Source: Gammaproteobacteria bacterium (GTDB lineage: Bacteria > Pseudomonadota > Gammaproteobacteria > Pseudomonadales > Azotimanducaceae). From it: a stretch of 46,227 nucleotides of DNA. The stretch lies in NCBI GenBank assembly GCA_028820495.1, contig JAPPIX010000412.1:1-46227 (forward strand), given 5' to 3'. The position numbers and the translations under genes were made by a program. Positions within the stretch are counted from its first letter, which is position 1. Every line of letters starts with the position of its first letter. The notes under the pieces were generated by a model. It did not search any database. It was given only the letters and a program-made list of their open reading frames with translations, and had not been told where the DNA came from. Shown in pieces: positions 25,500-35,282 of the stretch.

Positions 25500-27509
25500 T
25501 CACTTGGAGAGCAGGAGATGACCTGCCGGATCAACCAAAGCCCGCCAGCCCGGAGGCACCACGGTGGTGGCACTTTTTTCCTCCACGATGGCCGGCCCCT
25601 CGAATCGTTGCGATGAGGCCAGCGCATCCCTGGCAAACACCGGCGTCGGATGGGCAGCGCCGTTGAACACCACCCGGCGTTCTCCCAGCAAGGCCGCATC
25701 TTGACGCTGCGTGGGTCGATGCGATTGGCCCCGATGCGCAAGCGAGCCAAGGACGGCGACGCGCAGATTGACGAACTCGGTCTCAGCAAACGTGTTGGAA
25801 TGGCCGTAGCGCTGCTGGTGGGCCGCATGGAAGTCTTCGATTACGGAATGGAGTGCTACGGCGGCGGCCACCGGAACGGTAATGCTGTACTCTTGACCGA
25901 CGTACCGCATATCGACCGAGCGCTGATAGGACAGCCGCCGTCCATCAACACCCTCCGTCAACATGGCGGATTCTCCCTCCCGCTCCAGTTCAGCGTAGAG
26001 GGCTTCGAGCGCCGATTGGCTTACCGACGCGGCGGGGTGGAAGAAGCCCTTGGCAAAGTCCAGACGCAGATCGGTCTGCAGCATCCCCCACGCGGACAAG
26101 GTGCCGGGGAATTGGGGAATCAGCACTTCAGCGATATCCAGCTCCTCCGCCAAAAAGGCTGCCGCCATGGGACCCGCCCCGCCAAAGGCAACCAAAGCGA
26201 ACGCTCTCGGATCAACACCCTGGCTCACGGTGATCGTGCGCATGGCATCCGCCATTGCGGCATTGGAAATGGACAAAATCCCTTCGGCAAATGCGGTTGG
26301 CGTGAGCGCCACCTGCCGAGCCAGCCTGTCAATCGCCCGTTTGGCGGCAGATGCATCCAAAGTCATGCCGCCTCCGAGCAGGGAGCGCTCGCCAAGGCGG
26401 CCGAGATGGAGGTTGGCGTCCGTCACCGTCGGCTCGACGCCACCTCGCCCATAGCAGGCTGAGCCCGGAACGGCGCCCGCGCTTTGCGGGCCGACGCGAA
26501 CGGCGCCATGGTCGAGCCAGGCAATCGAGCCGCCACCGGTGCCGATCGTGTGGATGTCAACTGCTGGCATCAACAGGGGCAGTCCATCAAGTTCAGACTC
26601 CTGCGTGATGTTCGCCCGGCCATCGAGCACCAAGCTGAGATCAAAGGACGTGCCGCCCATGTCGACGCAAAGGAGGTTTTTCCGGCCGAGCCTCTCCGCA
26701 AGCGCAGTGCCTGCCATTGAGCCGCCTACTGGGCCCGAGAGCAGGGTAAAGACCGGATTTCGCCGTGCGGCGGCAGCGGATATGACGCCGCCACTGGACT
26801 GCATGACGTGTACGCCAGCCGTAAGTCCCCGGCTGCGCAAATGTTCTTCCAAGCTCGCCAAGTAGTGCTGCACAACCGGCGCGATGTAGGCGTTCATCAC
26901 CGCTGAGGACGCCCGTTCGTATTCCCGCCACTCCCGCGCCACTTGGTGGGAGAGCGTGATGGAAACCTCCGGCAACGCAGCCTGAAGCAGTTCCCCAGCT
27001 TGCAACTCCTGATCCGGAAACGCATAGGCATGCAACAGGCACACCGCCACCGCACGAATGCCTTCAGCCTTTGCCTTGTCGATGATGGGATTGAAGTCCT
27101 GCTCGCACAGGGGTTCTAGCACCGCGCCGTCCCAAGCGAGGCGACCGCGGACCTCATGCACGTCCCGGCGCGGCACGATCAGTTCCGGTTTCCGGTAGCG
27201 CAGTTGATATAGGGAATGCCGATTGCCGCGGGCGATGGTGTAGCCGTCGCGGTGTCCAGCTGTGGTGACCAACAGCACCCGCTCGCCCTTGCGTTCCAAG
27301 AAGGCGTTTAGCCCGACGGTGGTTCCGTGTACAAAGAAGGCCACCTCGGACAGGTCGGGCACAAGTTGAGTCAAACCTTCGACGACACCCTTGGCCGGAT
27401 CACCGGGCGTGGTCGCAACCTTGCCGACGAACACCGGCCCGTCCGACGGCTCCACCACGAGGTCGGTGAAAGTGCCTCCAATGTCTGCCGATGCCCGATA
27501 GGAAGTCAC
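25500..27509 (-). CDS. Hydantoinase A / 5-oxoprolinase alpha-type subunit
   Basis: ATP-binding subunit of the hydantoinase/oxoprolinase complex, an ASKHA-fold kinase-like protein. The phosphate-1 motif ADIGGTFTDLVV is at the N-terminus, phosphate-2 VDMGGTSFDLSLVLDG near residue 287, and AFGGAGPMAA near 450. 669 residues, normal. Start is GTG at 27509 with an excellent GGAGGAGG a few bases ahead. It is transcribed divergently from the TonB receptor gene across a 198-base AT-rich gap and leads the run hyuA, hyuB, unknown, putA. Confidence 0.92.
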   Translation of the reverse strand: MTSYRASADIGGTFTDLVVEPSDGPVFVGKVATTPGDPAKGVVEGLTQLVPDLSEVAFFVHGTTVGLNAFLERKGERVLLVTTAGHRDGYTIARGNRHSLYQLRYRKPELIVPRRDVHEVRGRLAWDGAVLEPLCEQDFNPIIDKAKAEGIRAVAVCLLHAYAFPDQELQAGELLQAALPEVSITLSHQVAREWREYERASSAVMNAYIAPVVQHYLASLEEHLRSRGLTAGVHVMQSSGGVISAAAARRNPVFTLLSGPVGGSMAGTALAERLGRKNLLCVDMGGTSFDLSLVLDGRANITQESELDGLPLLMPAVDIHTIGTGGGSIAWLDHGAVRVGPQSAGAVPGSACYGRGGVEPTVTDANLHLGRLGERSLLGGGMTLDASAAKRAIDRLARQVALTPTAFAEGILSISNAAMADAMRTITVSQGVDPRAFALVAFGGAGPMAAAFLAEELDIAEVLIPQFPGTLSAWGMLQTDLRLDFAKGFFHPAASVSQSALEALYAELEREGESAMLTEGVDGRRLSYQRSVDMRYVGQEYSITVPVAAAVALHSVIEDFHAAHQQRYGHSNTFAETEFVNLRVAVLGSLAHRGQSHRPTQRQDAALLGERRVVFNGAAHPTPVFARDALASSQRFEGPAIVEEKSATTVVPPGWRALVDPAGHLLLSK

Positions 27510-27630
27510 GGCCCTCCTCCATTCGCGGTGCCAGAAAGTCGCGCACCGAGCGCTGCAAATCCCAAACAGAACGCCCCCGCGTAGTCGGGGAAGGGGCCAA
27601 GGCTTAGCGCTCTCCGGCAGTATATCAACA

Positions 27631-27671
27631 AATTTTTCCCTATTGTCAAAAATTATTGTATAGGTTAAATT
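27631..27671 (+). promoter_or_regulatory. Promoter and possible operator of the TonB receptor gene
   Basis: TTGTCA (27643-27648) and TAAATT (27666-27671) are 17 bases apart and would start transcription about 30 bases before the ATG at 27708. A perfect inverted repeat AATTTTT (27631-27637) / AAAAATT (27648-27654), centred 17 bases apart, overlaps the -35 box and could bind the XRE-cupin regulator encoded downstream (inference). This is one of the most AT-rich stretches of the window. Confidence 0.45.
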
Positions 27672-27707
27672 TCATACCATCCAGCCGTCAAGATGAAGGA
27701 GACGAAC

Positions 27708-29912
27708 ATGAATCGGCGGAATTCGCTACTCCTCGCGTCCACCAGCCTTCTGCTCACTGTTGGCCTGATCTCGCCAAACCGAACTCAGTCCCAAGAGCAG
27801 CCTTCCCCGGATGTGATCGAGGAGATTGTGGTTACTGCCCGTCTGAGGAGCGAAAGCCTCATGGACGTGCCAGTCACCGTGAACGCCTTCTCGGCGCAGG
27901 ACATGGAAGATGCCGGCATCCGGCGCCCCGCCGACTATGTGTCGCTGGTGCCCAACGCGACTCTCGTCGAGGCCCAGAACACCGGCACGACCTTCCTCTC
28001 CATCAGGGGCATCACCCAAGTACGCAACAACGAGCCCCCGGTTGCCGTATCAGTGGACGGCATGCTGCAGGCCAGCCCCAACCAGTTCAATCAGGCGCTT
28101 CTGGATTTGCAGCAAATCGAAGTTCTCAAAGGACCACAAGGCGCTTTGTACGGTCGAAACGCCATCGGCGGAGCGATCAACATCACCACTAAAGGGCCCA
28201 GCGACCAATTGGAGGGCCGAATCCAAGTCGGCGCCGGCAATGGAGAACACTGGGAGGGGCAAGTCGCCATCTCGGGACCTCTCGCCGAGGAAGTGGCTTA
28301 CTTTCGCATCAGTGGAACGTGGCTGGACCGCAAGGGCTACCTCGACAACGAGTTCCTAGGGGGCAAAGTTGACCCCATCGAGGACAAGAGTGGCCAACTT
28401 CGACTTGACTGGTTGGTCAGCGATTCGCTGACGGCGGACTTCAGGCTGTATTTTTCCAACACCCAAGGCGGCGCCCTCAACTACAACTGGCAAGCATTCG
28501 ACTACCAGCTCGATGCATTCACTTTTGCGGAACCCGGGGATGCCAACAAGACCGACCTCACCTATGAACAGAACAATCGCGGCGACAACGACCGCGACAT
28601 TCTCGAACTGGCCCTGAAGTTGGACTACGAGATGAATTGGGGGAACATCACCTCGATAACCGCCGTCAACGAACTTGAAGAATGGTACGGCTCTGATCAG
28701 GCCCCCTACAGCGAAAGCCTCACTCAATACCCATTCGGGCCCGGCCTTCCTTTTGATGGCATCGCCCAACAGTACTGGGATGTGGAAGCCATCAGTCAGG
28801 AAGTCCGCATCACCTCCCGCGACAACCAGCCGCTACGCTGGCTGTTCGGCGCCTATTACGTCGGCACGGATCGCTTCATTTCAACCCCGGTAGTTGACGA
28901 CACAGGAGTCGGGATCGTCCGCGTCGAGCGCCGACCGACCAGCGCCGGGCAACCCGCGACGTTTTCGTTTCTGGCCGACGACAACGACAACGCTGCCTTT
29001 GCTTTGTTTGGGCAGTTCAACTACGACTTGACCGACCAGCTTGAAGCCTCCTTGGCGCTGCGCTACGACGAGGACGAGCGCATCCAGACCACATCGCCCT
29101 TCCACACTGGCGGGCCACCCAATGAGCGCAGAAAGGAGACATTCGACAAGCTGCAGCCGAAAGCCACGTTGCGTTACCGCATGTCCCCGGACTTCAGCGT
29201 CTTCGGCTCCTTCAGCGAAGGTTTCCGCAGCGGCCAGTTCAACCAGTCCGGCACCGCCGCTGCGGCAAGCGCCGCTGGGATCAACGGCGTGTTCGACGTC
29301 GTTGGACAGGAGGAGACCCGGGCCTTTGAACTTGGCCTGAAAGGCCGGCTCATGAACGGCCTCGCCAACATCAACCTCGCCCTGTTCCGCACCGAGGTGG
29401 ATGGCCAGCAGTACTTCCTGTTTTTCGCTCCAACCAGCTCCCAAGTCCTAGCCGGCATCGACGAGGTCGATCTGTTTGGCGGGGAGATTGAGATCGGAGC
29501 GGCGCTCGCGGAAGGCTTGGATGTTTATGCCGCCTACGGCTTTACTGACAGCGAAATCAAAGACTACGCCGTCAATCCCGCATTCGTCGGCAACAAGGCG
29601 CCTTACGTGCCAAAGGACACCGTGAACTTGGGGTTGCAGTTCCGCACGCCGATCGCCAGCGGCATCCAACTCCTCTTGCGCGGGGACTATGAACGGCGAG
29701 GCAGGCAGTACTGGGATCCAGACAACTCCTCGGCGAGAAAAGCCGTGAACCTGATTAGCGCGAGAGCCGGAGTCGAAAGCGAGCGTTGGTCCCTGACCGC
29801 TTGGTCGAAGAATCTCGGCGACGAAAAGTACCTCGCGGAATATGTCCTCGGCGGGTTCGTTCATCTGGCCCCGCCACGATCTTACGGCATCGAATTCGCA
29901 TACAATTTCTAG
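27708..29912 (+). CDS. TonB-dependent outer-membrane receptor
   Basis: A 734-residue energised import channel. After a signal peptide (about residues 1-28, ending TQS) comes the TonB-box/plug start IEEIVVTARLRSESLMDVPV, the plug with FLSIRGITQ, the VEVLKGPQ-type IEVLKGPQGALYGRNAIGGAIN and a beta-rich barrel ending in Phe (GIEFAYNF), the usual outer-membrane insertion signal. AAGGAG stands six bases ahead of the ATG at 27708, which beats an ATG at 27693. Substrate unknown; placement next to hydantoinase genes and cupins suggests uptake of the compound they degrade (inference). The stop is followed after 26 bases by the regulator gene. Confidence 0.93.
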   Translation: MNRRNSLLLASTSLLLTVGLISPNRTQSQEQPSPDVIEEIVVTARLRSESLMDVPVTVNAFSAQDMEDAGIRRPADYVSLVPNATLVEAQNTGTTFLSIRGITQVRNNEPPVAVSVDGMLQASPNQFNQALLDLQQIEVLKGPQGALYGRNAIGGAINITTKGPSDQLEGRIQVGAGNGEHWEGQVAISGPLAEEVAYFRISGTWLDRKGYLDNEFLGGKVDPIEDKSGQLRLDWLVSDSLTADFRLYFSNTQGGALNYNWQAFDYQLDAFTFAEPGDANKTDLTYEQNNRGDNDRDILELALKLDYEMNWGNITSITAVNELEEWYGSDQAPYSESLTQYPFGPGLPFDGIAQQYWDVEAISQEVRITSRDNQPLRWLFGAYYVGTDRFISTPVVDDTGVGIVRVERRPTSAGQPATFSFLADDNDNAAFALFGQFNYDLTDQLEASLALRYDEDERIQTTSPFHTGGPPNERRKETFDKLQPKATLRYRMSPDFSVFGSFSEGFRSGQFNQSGTAAAASAAGINGVFDVVGQEETRAFELGLKGRLMNGLANINLALFRTEVDGQQYFLFFAPTSSQVLAGIDEVDLFGGEIEIGAALAEGLDVYAAYGFTDSEIKDYAVNPAFVGNKAPYVPKDTVNLGLQFRTPIASGIQLLLRGDYERRGRQYWDPDNSSARKAVNLISARAGVESERWSLTAWSKNLGDEKYLAEYVLGGFVHLAPPRSYGIEFAYNF

Positions 29913-29938
29913 GGCAAGGGCAGGGTTTTGGCAGGAAG

Positions 29939-30523
29939 ATGTTGCACAGGGAAACTGGCGATGGCCGAAGAACCAAATTCGCCACTGGCCAAACCATAAG
30001 AGCCAGGCGGCAGGAGCTGGGCATGACCCTGCAGGCGTTGGGGGAGAAGTCGGGCCTGTCAACTGCATTCATCTCTCAGGTGGAGCGCGGCCAAGCCAGT
30101 GCCTCCATGGTTTCGTTGATGAATCTTGCCAGAGCCTTGGACGTGAACGTGACGACGTTCATGGAAATTCCAATGGGCGAAGCCCCCATTCGCCGTCGTG
30201 ACAATCCTCAGTACATCGAAATCGACTCTCCGGTTCAGTACGTCCAGTTGAGCGCCGGCATGAAACTGCAGCAACTGGACATCGTGCTGATGACCATACC
30301 GCCGGGGCATGTGTTCCCCGTTGACCAGCGGGAAGGCGAGGATTTCCTTTACGTTCTTGAAGGCGAACTCTACACCGAGCTCGGCGACCTAAAGGAAACG
30401 CTCCGGGAGGGCGATTGCACTCACTTCAATTCCCGCACCCCGCACACGGCAAGCAACCTCACCACCAAGGACGTGGTTCTTCTCTACGTGGGCACACCAA
30501 GCGTCTTCAAGCCCGATCAGTAA
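29939..30523 (+). CDS. XRE-family regulator with C-terminal cupin domain
   Basis: A 194-residue transcriptional regulator. Residues about 18-72 form a helix-turn-helix (IRARRQELGMTLQALGEKSG, then LSTAFISQVERGQASAS); residues about 110-185 form a cupin (IPPGHVFPVDQREGEDFLYVLEGE, then FNSRTPHTASN). HTH-cupin regulators typically sense a small ligand of the pathway they control. I start at ATG 29939, preceded by AGGAAG; upstream in-frame ATG 29786 lies inside the receptor gene. It is probably cotranscribed with the receptor and the next cupin and is the best candidate to control the divergent hyu/receptor locus. Confidence 0.88.
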   Translation: MLHRETGDGRRTKFATGQTIRARRQELGMTLQALGEKSGLSTAFISQVERGQASASMVSLMNLARALDVNVTTFMEIPMGEAPIRRRDNPQYIEIDSPVQYVQLSAGMKLQQLDIVLMTIPPGHVFPVDQREGEDFLYVLEGELYTELGDLKETLREGDCTHFNSRTPHTASNLTTKDVVLLYVGTPSVFKPDQ

Positions 30524-30536
30524 CCGGACTGAACCG

Positions 30537-30854
30537 ATGGAATCGTTTTCACTGGCTTACCCCGACGGCGATGAGCGGTTGAAATCCCTGCAGGCGTTTG
30601 CTGTCGACAATCTGGGCTTGGAAATCGGCACCGGATTTCTGAAGGCGGGCACCCGCATGCCCGATTCCGGCGTATCGGCCCATCCCCGGCGGGAGATCAC
30701 CTTGATTTTGGAAGGCGATCTTTCCACCACGTCGGGCGGGCGGACGGTGCGACTCGGCGCTGGCGATGTCGTGTCTATACCAGCCAATCAAGAGCAGCAC
30801 AGTTTTGTGCATCAAGATACGCGATTGCTCTGGCTGTTCTTGGGGGAGAACTAA
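30537..30854 (+). CDS. Small single-domain cupin
   Basis: A 105-residue cupin barrel: AHPRREITLILEGDLSTTSGGRTVRLGAGDVVSIPANQEQHSF holds the two cupin motifs, although motif 1 has few metal-type His residues (only one His before the Glu). It may bind a small ligand or isomerise a pathway intermediate; I cannot tell which. It lies 13 bases after the XRE-cupin gene and ends the rightward operon. Confidence 0.8.
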   Translation: MESFSLAYPDGDERLKSLQAFAVDNLGLEIGTGFLKAGTRMPDSGVSAHPRREITLILEGDLSTTSGGRTVRLGAGDVVSIPANQEQHSFVHQDTRLLWLFLGEN

Positions 30855-30879
30855 GGTGCGCTCGATGGGCGCCTCAGCG

Positions 30880-30893
30880 AACGCCACGGCGTT
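30880..30893. terminator. Possible terminator hairpin between convergent genes
   Basis: AACGC-CACG-GCGTT forms a five-base-pair stem in the 47-base gap between the cupin and phosphatase genes. There is no T tract, so confidence is low. Confidence 0.25.
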
Positions 30894-30901
30894 GGCGGAC
30901 T

Positions 30902-31729
30902 TCACGCTTCGGCACTGATGACATACCGCGACCGGAGGCGCTGGCGGGCCGCGCTATCGAGGCCAATGGCCTGCTCGATGTAGTGCTCAACGCCTTCAAA
31001 CTCGGCGGCGATGGCGTCGTAGGCGGAGCGCAGGTACTCCGGGCGGACGCCGAACAGCGCCATGGTGGATTCCCGGTCGGCTTCAAGGTGGGACCATAGC
31101 TGCGCCCGGATTCGCTTCTGCACATAGCCTTCGTAGTCCATCGCCTCGTTGGTCAGCAGGTAGTCCTCGAGCACCGTGGCTTCGGATACGCCCAACGCAT
31201 GCAAAATGAGGGCGCAGGCGAAACCGGTGCGGTCCTTGCCCGCCGAGCAGTGGACCAGGAAGGCGCCGTCCTCGAGTTCGAGAAGCCGCTCGAACATCCG
31301 GGCGTAATCCTCGGCATGGTTGCTGGCCAAATCCCGGTTGATGCCGACCATGAAGTCGATGCGCTCCTTCAAGGTCAAGCCGCGTTCGGTGAGCCGCTCC
31401 CGCATGACCACCGCGCTGCCCGGATCGATGGGTATTTCCAGGCGGCCTGGCGCGCCCGCCAGTTCCGGGGTCGGCTCGGCAGCCTTTTCGTCACCTCTGC
31501 GCAGATCGCAGATTAGCTTGACGTCCAACTCGGCAAAGGCCCGCTTGCCGCCGTCAGTCAAGTCCGCCAGGGTGCCGCAGCGATACAAACGCCGAGTGGC
31601 GACCCGGCCACCGTCCTCCGTGGCATAGCCCCCGAAATCACGTAAGTTGACCGCGCCCTCGAAGCGCAGGATGCGCCGCTGCGCGGCGACTTCCCCAGGC
31701 ACTTGCGGCGATGCGTCGCCCGAACTCAC
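30902..31729 (-). CDS. Protein-tyrosine/serine phosphatase (Y_phosphatase3 type)
   Basis: A 275-residue dual-specificity-like phosphatase. The N-terminal NLRDFGGYATEDGG and RLYRCGTLADLT, with the P-loop HCSAGKDRTG (nucleophile Cys, Arg) near residue 160, are diagnostic. Cytoplasmic; substrate unknown, phosphoinositide or phosphotyrosine equally possible. Translation starts at GTG 31729, overlapping the stop of the flavoenzyme gene upstream (GTGA), so the two are coupled. Confidence 0.88.
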   Translation of the reverse strand: MSSGDASPQVPGEVAAQRRILRFEGAVNLRDFGGYATEDGGRVATRRLYRCGTLADLTDGGKRAFAELDVKLICDLRRGDEKAAEPTPELAGAPGRLEIPIDPGSAVVMRERLTERGLTLKERIDFMVGINRDLASNHAEDYARMFERLLELEDGAFLVHCSAGKDRTGFACALILHALGVSEATVLEDYLLTNEAMDYEGYVQKRIRAQLWSHLEADRESTMALFGVRPEYLRSAYDAIAAEFEGVEHYIEQAIGLDSAARQRLRSRYVISAEA

Positions 31730-33051
31730 AAGCCCGGCCCCGGCCGCATCGGCGAGCCGTCGCTGAATCGCGAAAAGCGGAATCGCGTCAGGTCGTGGGC
31801 TGGCGCTTGGCCCGACACCATTTCCGCCATCACCCGCCCCGCGCCAGGCCCAATGCCAAAGCCATGCCCGCTGAAGCCGGTGGCGATGAAAAGCCCGGGA
31901 TGGCTAGGCGCTTCATCCATGACTGGCACCACGTCCGGCGTCACGTCGATCATGCCCGCCCAAGCCTCTTCGATAGGACAGTCCGCCAAGGCCGGAAGCC
32001 GAGCATCGATGCGCCGGCGCATCTGCTTCAAGGCGACCTGGGAAGGCGCCGGATTGAGCACCCGGGTGCGTTCAAAGGGGCTTTCAGCGTCGTCCTGCCA
32101 ACGCTGCGGGGCCATGCGGCCCAACATGCCGCCGAAGCGCAGGCGAATGTAGCGCAGGCTGGCGGCCAAGCTCGGCAGATACTTGAAGAAGTGGCGGAAG
32201 GAGTCCAGCCCAATCAGGTGCTCGTTGATGTTGGAGGACGCCAAGGTGTAGCCGCCATCCTGACGGCGGCGGAAAGCGACGTCCGGGGCCGCAGCGTTGC
32301 CCGCATAAACGTCCGGGGCCGGGGCCGTGCGGGCCACGGTGGCGCGCACGGTCAACTGCGGCAGCTTTAGCCCTAAGTGGCGCAGCAACAACGAGGTCCA
32401 GGCGCCGCCCGCGCACACCACCGCCGAAGCCCGCACCGGCCCGCGTTCGGTGATGACGCCGGCCACTCGGCCAGCCTCAAGTTCGATGCCGCGCACGGCG
32501 CAGTTTTCGATGACGCGGCCGCCCCGGCGCTGCACGCCCCGGGCAAGGGCGGGCACGGCCACGAAGGGTTCCGCACGGGCATCGCTCGGCGTGTAGAGGG
32601 CACCGACGTACTGACCGGAGGGGCCGTCTATCAACTCATCGACTTCGGCGCCGGATAGCACGCGGGTGTCCAACTGGTGCTGCTGCGCCACGTCCAGCCA
32701 TTCGGCATGGCCCGCCAGTTGCTTCTCGGTTTGTGCCAGATAAGCGACGCCGTGGCGGACGAAGCCGAGATCTTCGCCAAGCTCGCCCGCCAGCCCTTCC
32801 CAAATGTTCTGGCTGTCCATGACGATGGGCAGCTCGTCCGGGTCCCGGCATTGCTTGCGGATCCAACCCCAGTTGCGGCTAGATTGCTCGCCCGCCACCC
32901 GGCCTTTCTCGCAGACCAGGACGCGCACGCCCTGCTTGACGAGAAACCAAGCGGTGGAGATGCCGATGACACCACCGCCGATGACGACGACATCGACCGC
33001 CTCGGGCAGTTCGTCCTGAAAGGATATGGGGGTCTGGTCGCTAAAGATCAC
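31726..33051 (-). CDS. DAO-family FAD-dependent oxidoreductase
   Basis: A 441-residue D-amino-acid dehydrogenase/sarcosine-oxidase-like enzyme. The FAD motif VDVVVIGGGVIGISTAWFLVKQG is near residues 18-40, CEKGRVAGEQSSRNWGWIR follows, and the C-terminal IATGFSGHGFGIGPGAGRVMAEM is typical of amine oxidases of the DAO fold. Likely oxidises an amine or N-methyl amino acid; substrate unknown. The run continues into the phosphatase gene by a four-base overlap, and the gene is divergent from the GMC oxidoreductase. Confidence 0.88.
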   Translation of the reverse strand: MIFSDQTPISFQDELPEAVDVVVIGGGVIGISTAWFLVKQGVRVLVCEKGRVAGEQSSRNWGWIRKQCRDPDELPIVMDSQNIWEGLAGELGEDLGFVRHGVAYLAQTEKQLAGHAEWLDVAQQHQLDTRVLSGAEVDELIDGPSGQYVGALYTPSDARAEPFVAVPALARGVQRRGGRVIENCAVRGIELEAGRVAGVITERGPVRASAVVCAGGAWTSLLLRHLGLKLPQLTVRATVARTAPAPDVYAGNAAAPDVAFRRRQDGGYTLASSNINEHLIGLDSFRHFFKYLPSLAASLRYIRLRFGGMLGRMAPQRWQDDAESPFERTRVLNPAPSQVALKQMRRRIDARLPALADCPIEEAWAGMIDVTPDVVPVMDEAPSHPGLFIATGFSGHGFGIGPGAGRVMAEMVSGQAPAHDLTRFRFSRFSDGSPMRPGPGL

Positions 33052-33078
33052 CTAGGTGCCTCCGGGCTTAAGGCCGCG

Positions 33079-33107
33079 TTGCATTCGCCTGCCGTTAGGT
33101 TTACAAC
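33079..33107 (+). promoter_or_regulatory. Candidate promoter of the GMC oxidoreductase gene
   Basis: TTGCAT (33079-33084) and TACAAC (33102-33107) are 17 bases apart. The -10 ends nine bases before the ATG at 33117 and no Shine-Dalgarno is visible, so the transcript may be nearly leaderless. Confidence 0.4.
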
Positions 33108-33116
33108 CCGCCGTCC

Positions 33117-34709
33117 ATGGAGTTCGATTACATCGTTGTCGGTGCCGGGACGGCAGGTTGCGTGCTCGCCAACCGCCTCTCGGCGGACAAGGACGCCAGC
33201 GTAATGCTCATTGAGGCGGGCGGCAAGGACGACTACTTCTGGATCGACATACCCGTCGGCTACCTGTACACCATCGGCAATCCGCACACCGACTGGTGCT
33301 ATGAGACCGAGCCGGAGCCGGGCCTCGGCGGGCGGCGCATCGGCTACGCTCGAGGCAAAGTGCTCGGCGGCTGCTCCTCGATCAACGCCATGATCTACAT
33401 GCGCGGCCAGCGCAGCGACTACGACCATTGGGCGCAGCTTGGCAATCGCGGCTGGTCCTGGGATGAGGTGCTACCGGTGTTCAAGCGCTCCGAGGACTAT
33501 CAGCACGGCGCCGACGAGTTTCATGGAGCGGGCGGGGAACTGCGGGTCGAGGAGCGGCGCGTGAGCTGGGAAATCCTTGATGCTTGGCGGGCCGCCGCCG
33601 CCGAGTGCGGCATCCCCCCGATCGACGAATTCAACCGCGGCGACAACTTCGGCGCCGCCTACTTTCAGGTCAATCAGCGCCGGGGCCGGCGTTTCAGTGC
33701 CACCAAGGCCTTCCTGCGGCCGGCGCAGGACCGCGCCAACCTCAAGGTGATGACCGACGCGCTGGTCGAGGGCGTGCGGCTTGACGGACGCAAGGCCCGC
33801 GGCGTGACAGTGCGCCGCAACGAGGGCCGGCTGGAGATCAACGCCCGCCGGGAGGTAGTGCTCGCCGCCGGCTCCATCGGCTCGCCGCAGATTCTTCAAC
33901 TCTCCGGCATTGGCCCCGGCGAACTGCTGCGCGAGCGCGGCGTGCCGGTCGTCCACGACTTGCCGGGTGTCGGCGGGAATCTGCAGGACCACTTGCAGGT
34001 GCGCAGCATCTACAAGGTCAGCCATACCCGCACCCTCAATCGCCGGGCCCGCACGCTCGCCGGCAAGGCCGTCATGGCCCTGGAGTACGCCCTGCGCCGC
34101 ACTGGCCCCCTGACCATGCCCCCATCGCAACTCGGCGCCTTCGCCAAGAGCGACCCCGACCAGCCGTTCGCCAACATCGAGTGGCACGTTCAGCCGCTCT
34201 CGCTGGAGAAGTTCGGCGAACCCCTGCACCCCTTTGATGCCATCACGCCATCGGTGTGCAACCTGCGCCCTTCGAGCCGTGGCCATGTCCGCATCAAGAG
34301 CGCCGACCCGGCTGCGGCGCCCGCCATCACCCTGAACTACCTGTCCACCGCAGAAGACCGCCAAGTAGCGGTGGCCGGGCTGCGCTTCACCCGGCGCATC
34401 ATGGCCGCCCGGGCGCTTGCGCCCTTTGCGCCCCAAGAATGGAAGCCAGGCGCGGAACTCACCACCGACGAAGCGCTCAGCCAAGCAGCCGCCGCGCTGG
34501 GCACGACCATCTTCCACCCGGTCGGCACCTGCAAGATGGGCCGCGACCCCTTGGCGGTGGTCGATGACCGCCTGCGCGTGCAAGGCATCGAGGGCCTAAG
34601 GGTGATCGACGCCTCCATCATGCCGCGAATCACCTCCGGCAACACCAACGCGCCAACGGTGATGATTGCCGAAAAAGGGGCTGAGTTCATCCTTGAACGC
34701 ACCGCTTAA
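33117..34709 (+). CDS. GMC-family oxidoreductase (choline-dehydrogenase-like)
   Basis: A 530-residue FAD alcohol dehydrogenase or oxidase. The Rossmann motif [20 protein letters not shown] opens the protein, [18 protein letters not shown] (GMC signature 1) is near residue 82, [16 protein letters not shown] (signature 2) near 252, and the catalytic His/Asn region HPVGTCKMG and [16 protein letters not shown] closes it. This group oxidises primary alcohols such as choline or polyethylene-glycol-like substrates; the actual substrate is unknown. Confidence 0.92.
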   Translation: MEFDYIVVGAGTAGCVLANRLSADKDASVMLIEAGGKDDYFWIDIPVGYLYTIGNPHTDWCYETEPEPGLGGRRIGYARGKVLGGCSSINAMIYMRGQRSDYDHWAQLGNRGWSWDEVLPVFKRSEDYQHGADEFHGAGGELRVEERRVSWEILDAWRAAAAECGIPPIDEFNRGDNFGAAYFQVNQRRGRRFSATKAFLRPAQDRANLKVMTDALVEGVRLDGRKARGVTVRRNEGRLEINARREVVLAAGSIGSPQILQLSGIGPGELLRERGVPVVHDLPGVGGNLQDHLQVRSIYKVSHTRTLNRRARTLAGKAVMALEYALRRTGPLTMPPSQLGAFAKSDPDQPFANIEWHVQPLSLEKFGEPLHPFDAITPSVCNLRPSSRGHVRIKSADPAAAPAITLNYLSTAEDRQVAVAGLRFTRRIMAARALAPFAPQEWKPGAELTTDEALSQAAAALGTTIFHPVGTCKMGRDPLAVVDDRLRVQGIEGLRVIDASIMPRITSGNTNAPTVMIAEKGAEFILERTA

Positions 34710-34755
34710 TCCGCTATTCCGCATGGCATCGCGGGGGATGCGCCGTTCTGGTTTT

Positions 34756-35154
34756 CTAGAACCGAAGCCGCTCCGGTACGGAGAAGAACCCCCTCGCCTT
34801 GCGGGCCTGGACGCAGTCTGCCTTCATCAGGCAACTGTATTCCGAAAGCACCGGGAGCATGGCGAAGGCGGCTATGAGTTGCCCTAACGCAGGAAGATGG
34901 ACGGCGTACCACGCCTCGCCCAAGCGGGGGGCCATCTGGAAGAATCCGGCGAAGAAGAACAGCATGCAGCCGGTAGCGCAAACAGCCAGTACGCGCGCTG
35001 ACCACTGACCAACCCCAGGCATCACGGTGATGAATGCGAGCGCCGCGCCGCAGCAGTACATGCCGATCAGCAGGTAGGGACGGGCCGGCACACCGAGGTG
35101 CAGCAGCGCCAGCAGGACCAAACCGGCGCTGATTGCTGCATTGAGGCACTTCAT
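34756..35154 (-). CDS. Small four-segment membrane protein
   Basis: A 132-residue protein not assigned to a family. About four hydrophobic segments are visible (NAAISAGLVLLALLHLGV, LLIGMYCCGAALAFITVM, VLAVCATGCMLFFFAGFF and LGQLIAAFAMLPVL), followed by a cationic tail (KARGFFSVPERLRF). It has five cysteines in or near the membrane. No strong ribosome binding site precedes the ATG at 35154. The 128 bases to the CMD-like gene (35155-35282) hold nothing I can identify. Confidence 0.55.
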   Translation of the reverse strand: MKCLNAAISAGLVLLALLHLGVPARPYLLIGMYCCGAALAFITVMPGVGQWSARVLAVCATGCMLFFFAGFFQMAPRLGEAWYAVHLPALGQLIAAFAMLPVLSEYSCLMKADCVQARKARGFFSVPERLRF

Positions 35155-35282
35155 TGCTTCATCGTCCCATCCGCTTCCACTTCAGTTGGTGCTTGGTTGG
35201 CATACCTGCCACCTGCGCATAAAACGGGCGTCTGGGAAACGGATAGTCGTAGAACTTGACGCCGAGGTCAACACTTTCGTTA

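Noticed and set aside
33471..34583. 370-codon minus-strand frame opposite the GMC oxidoreductase
   Set aside because: Shadow of the GMC gene; no recognisable motif.
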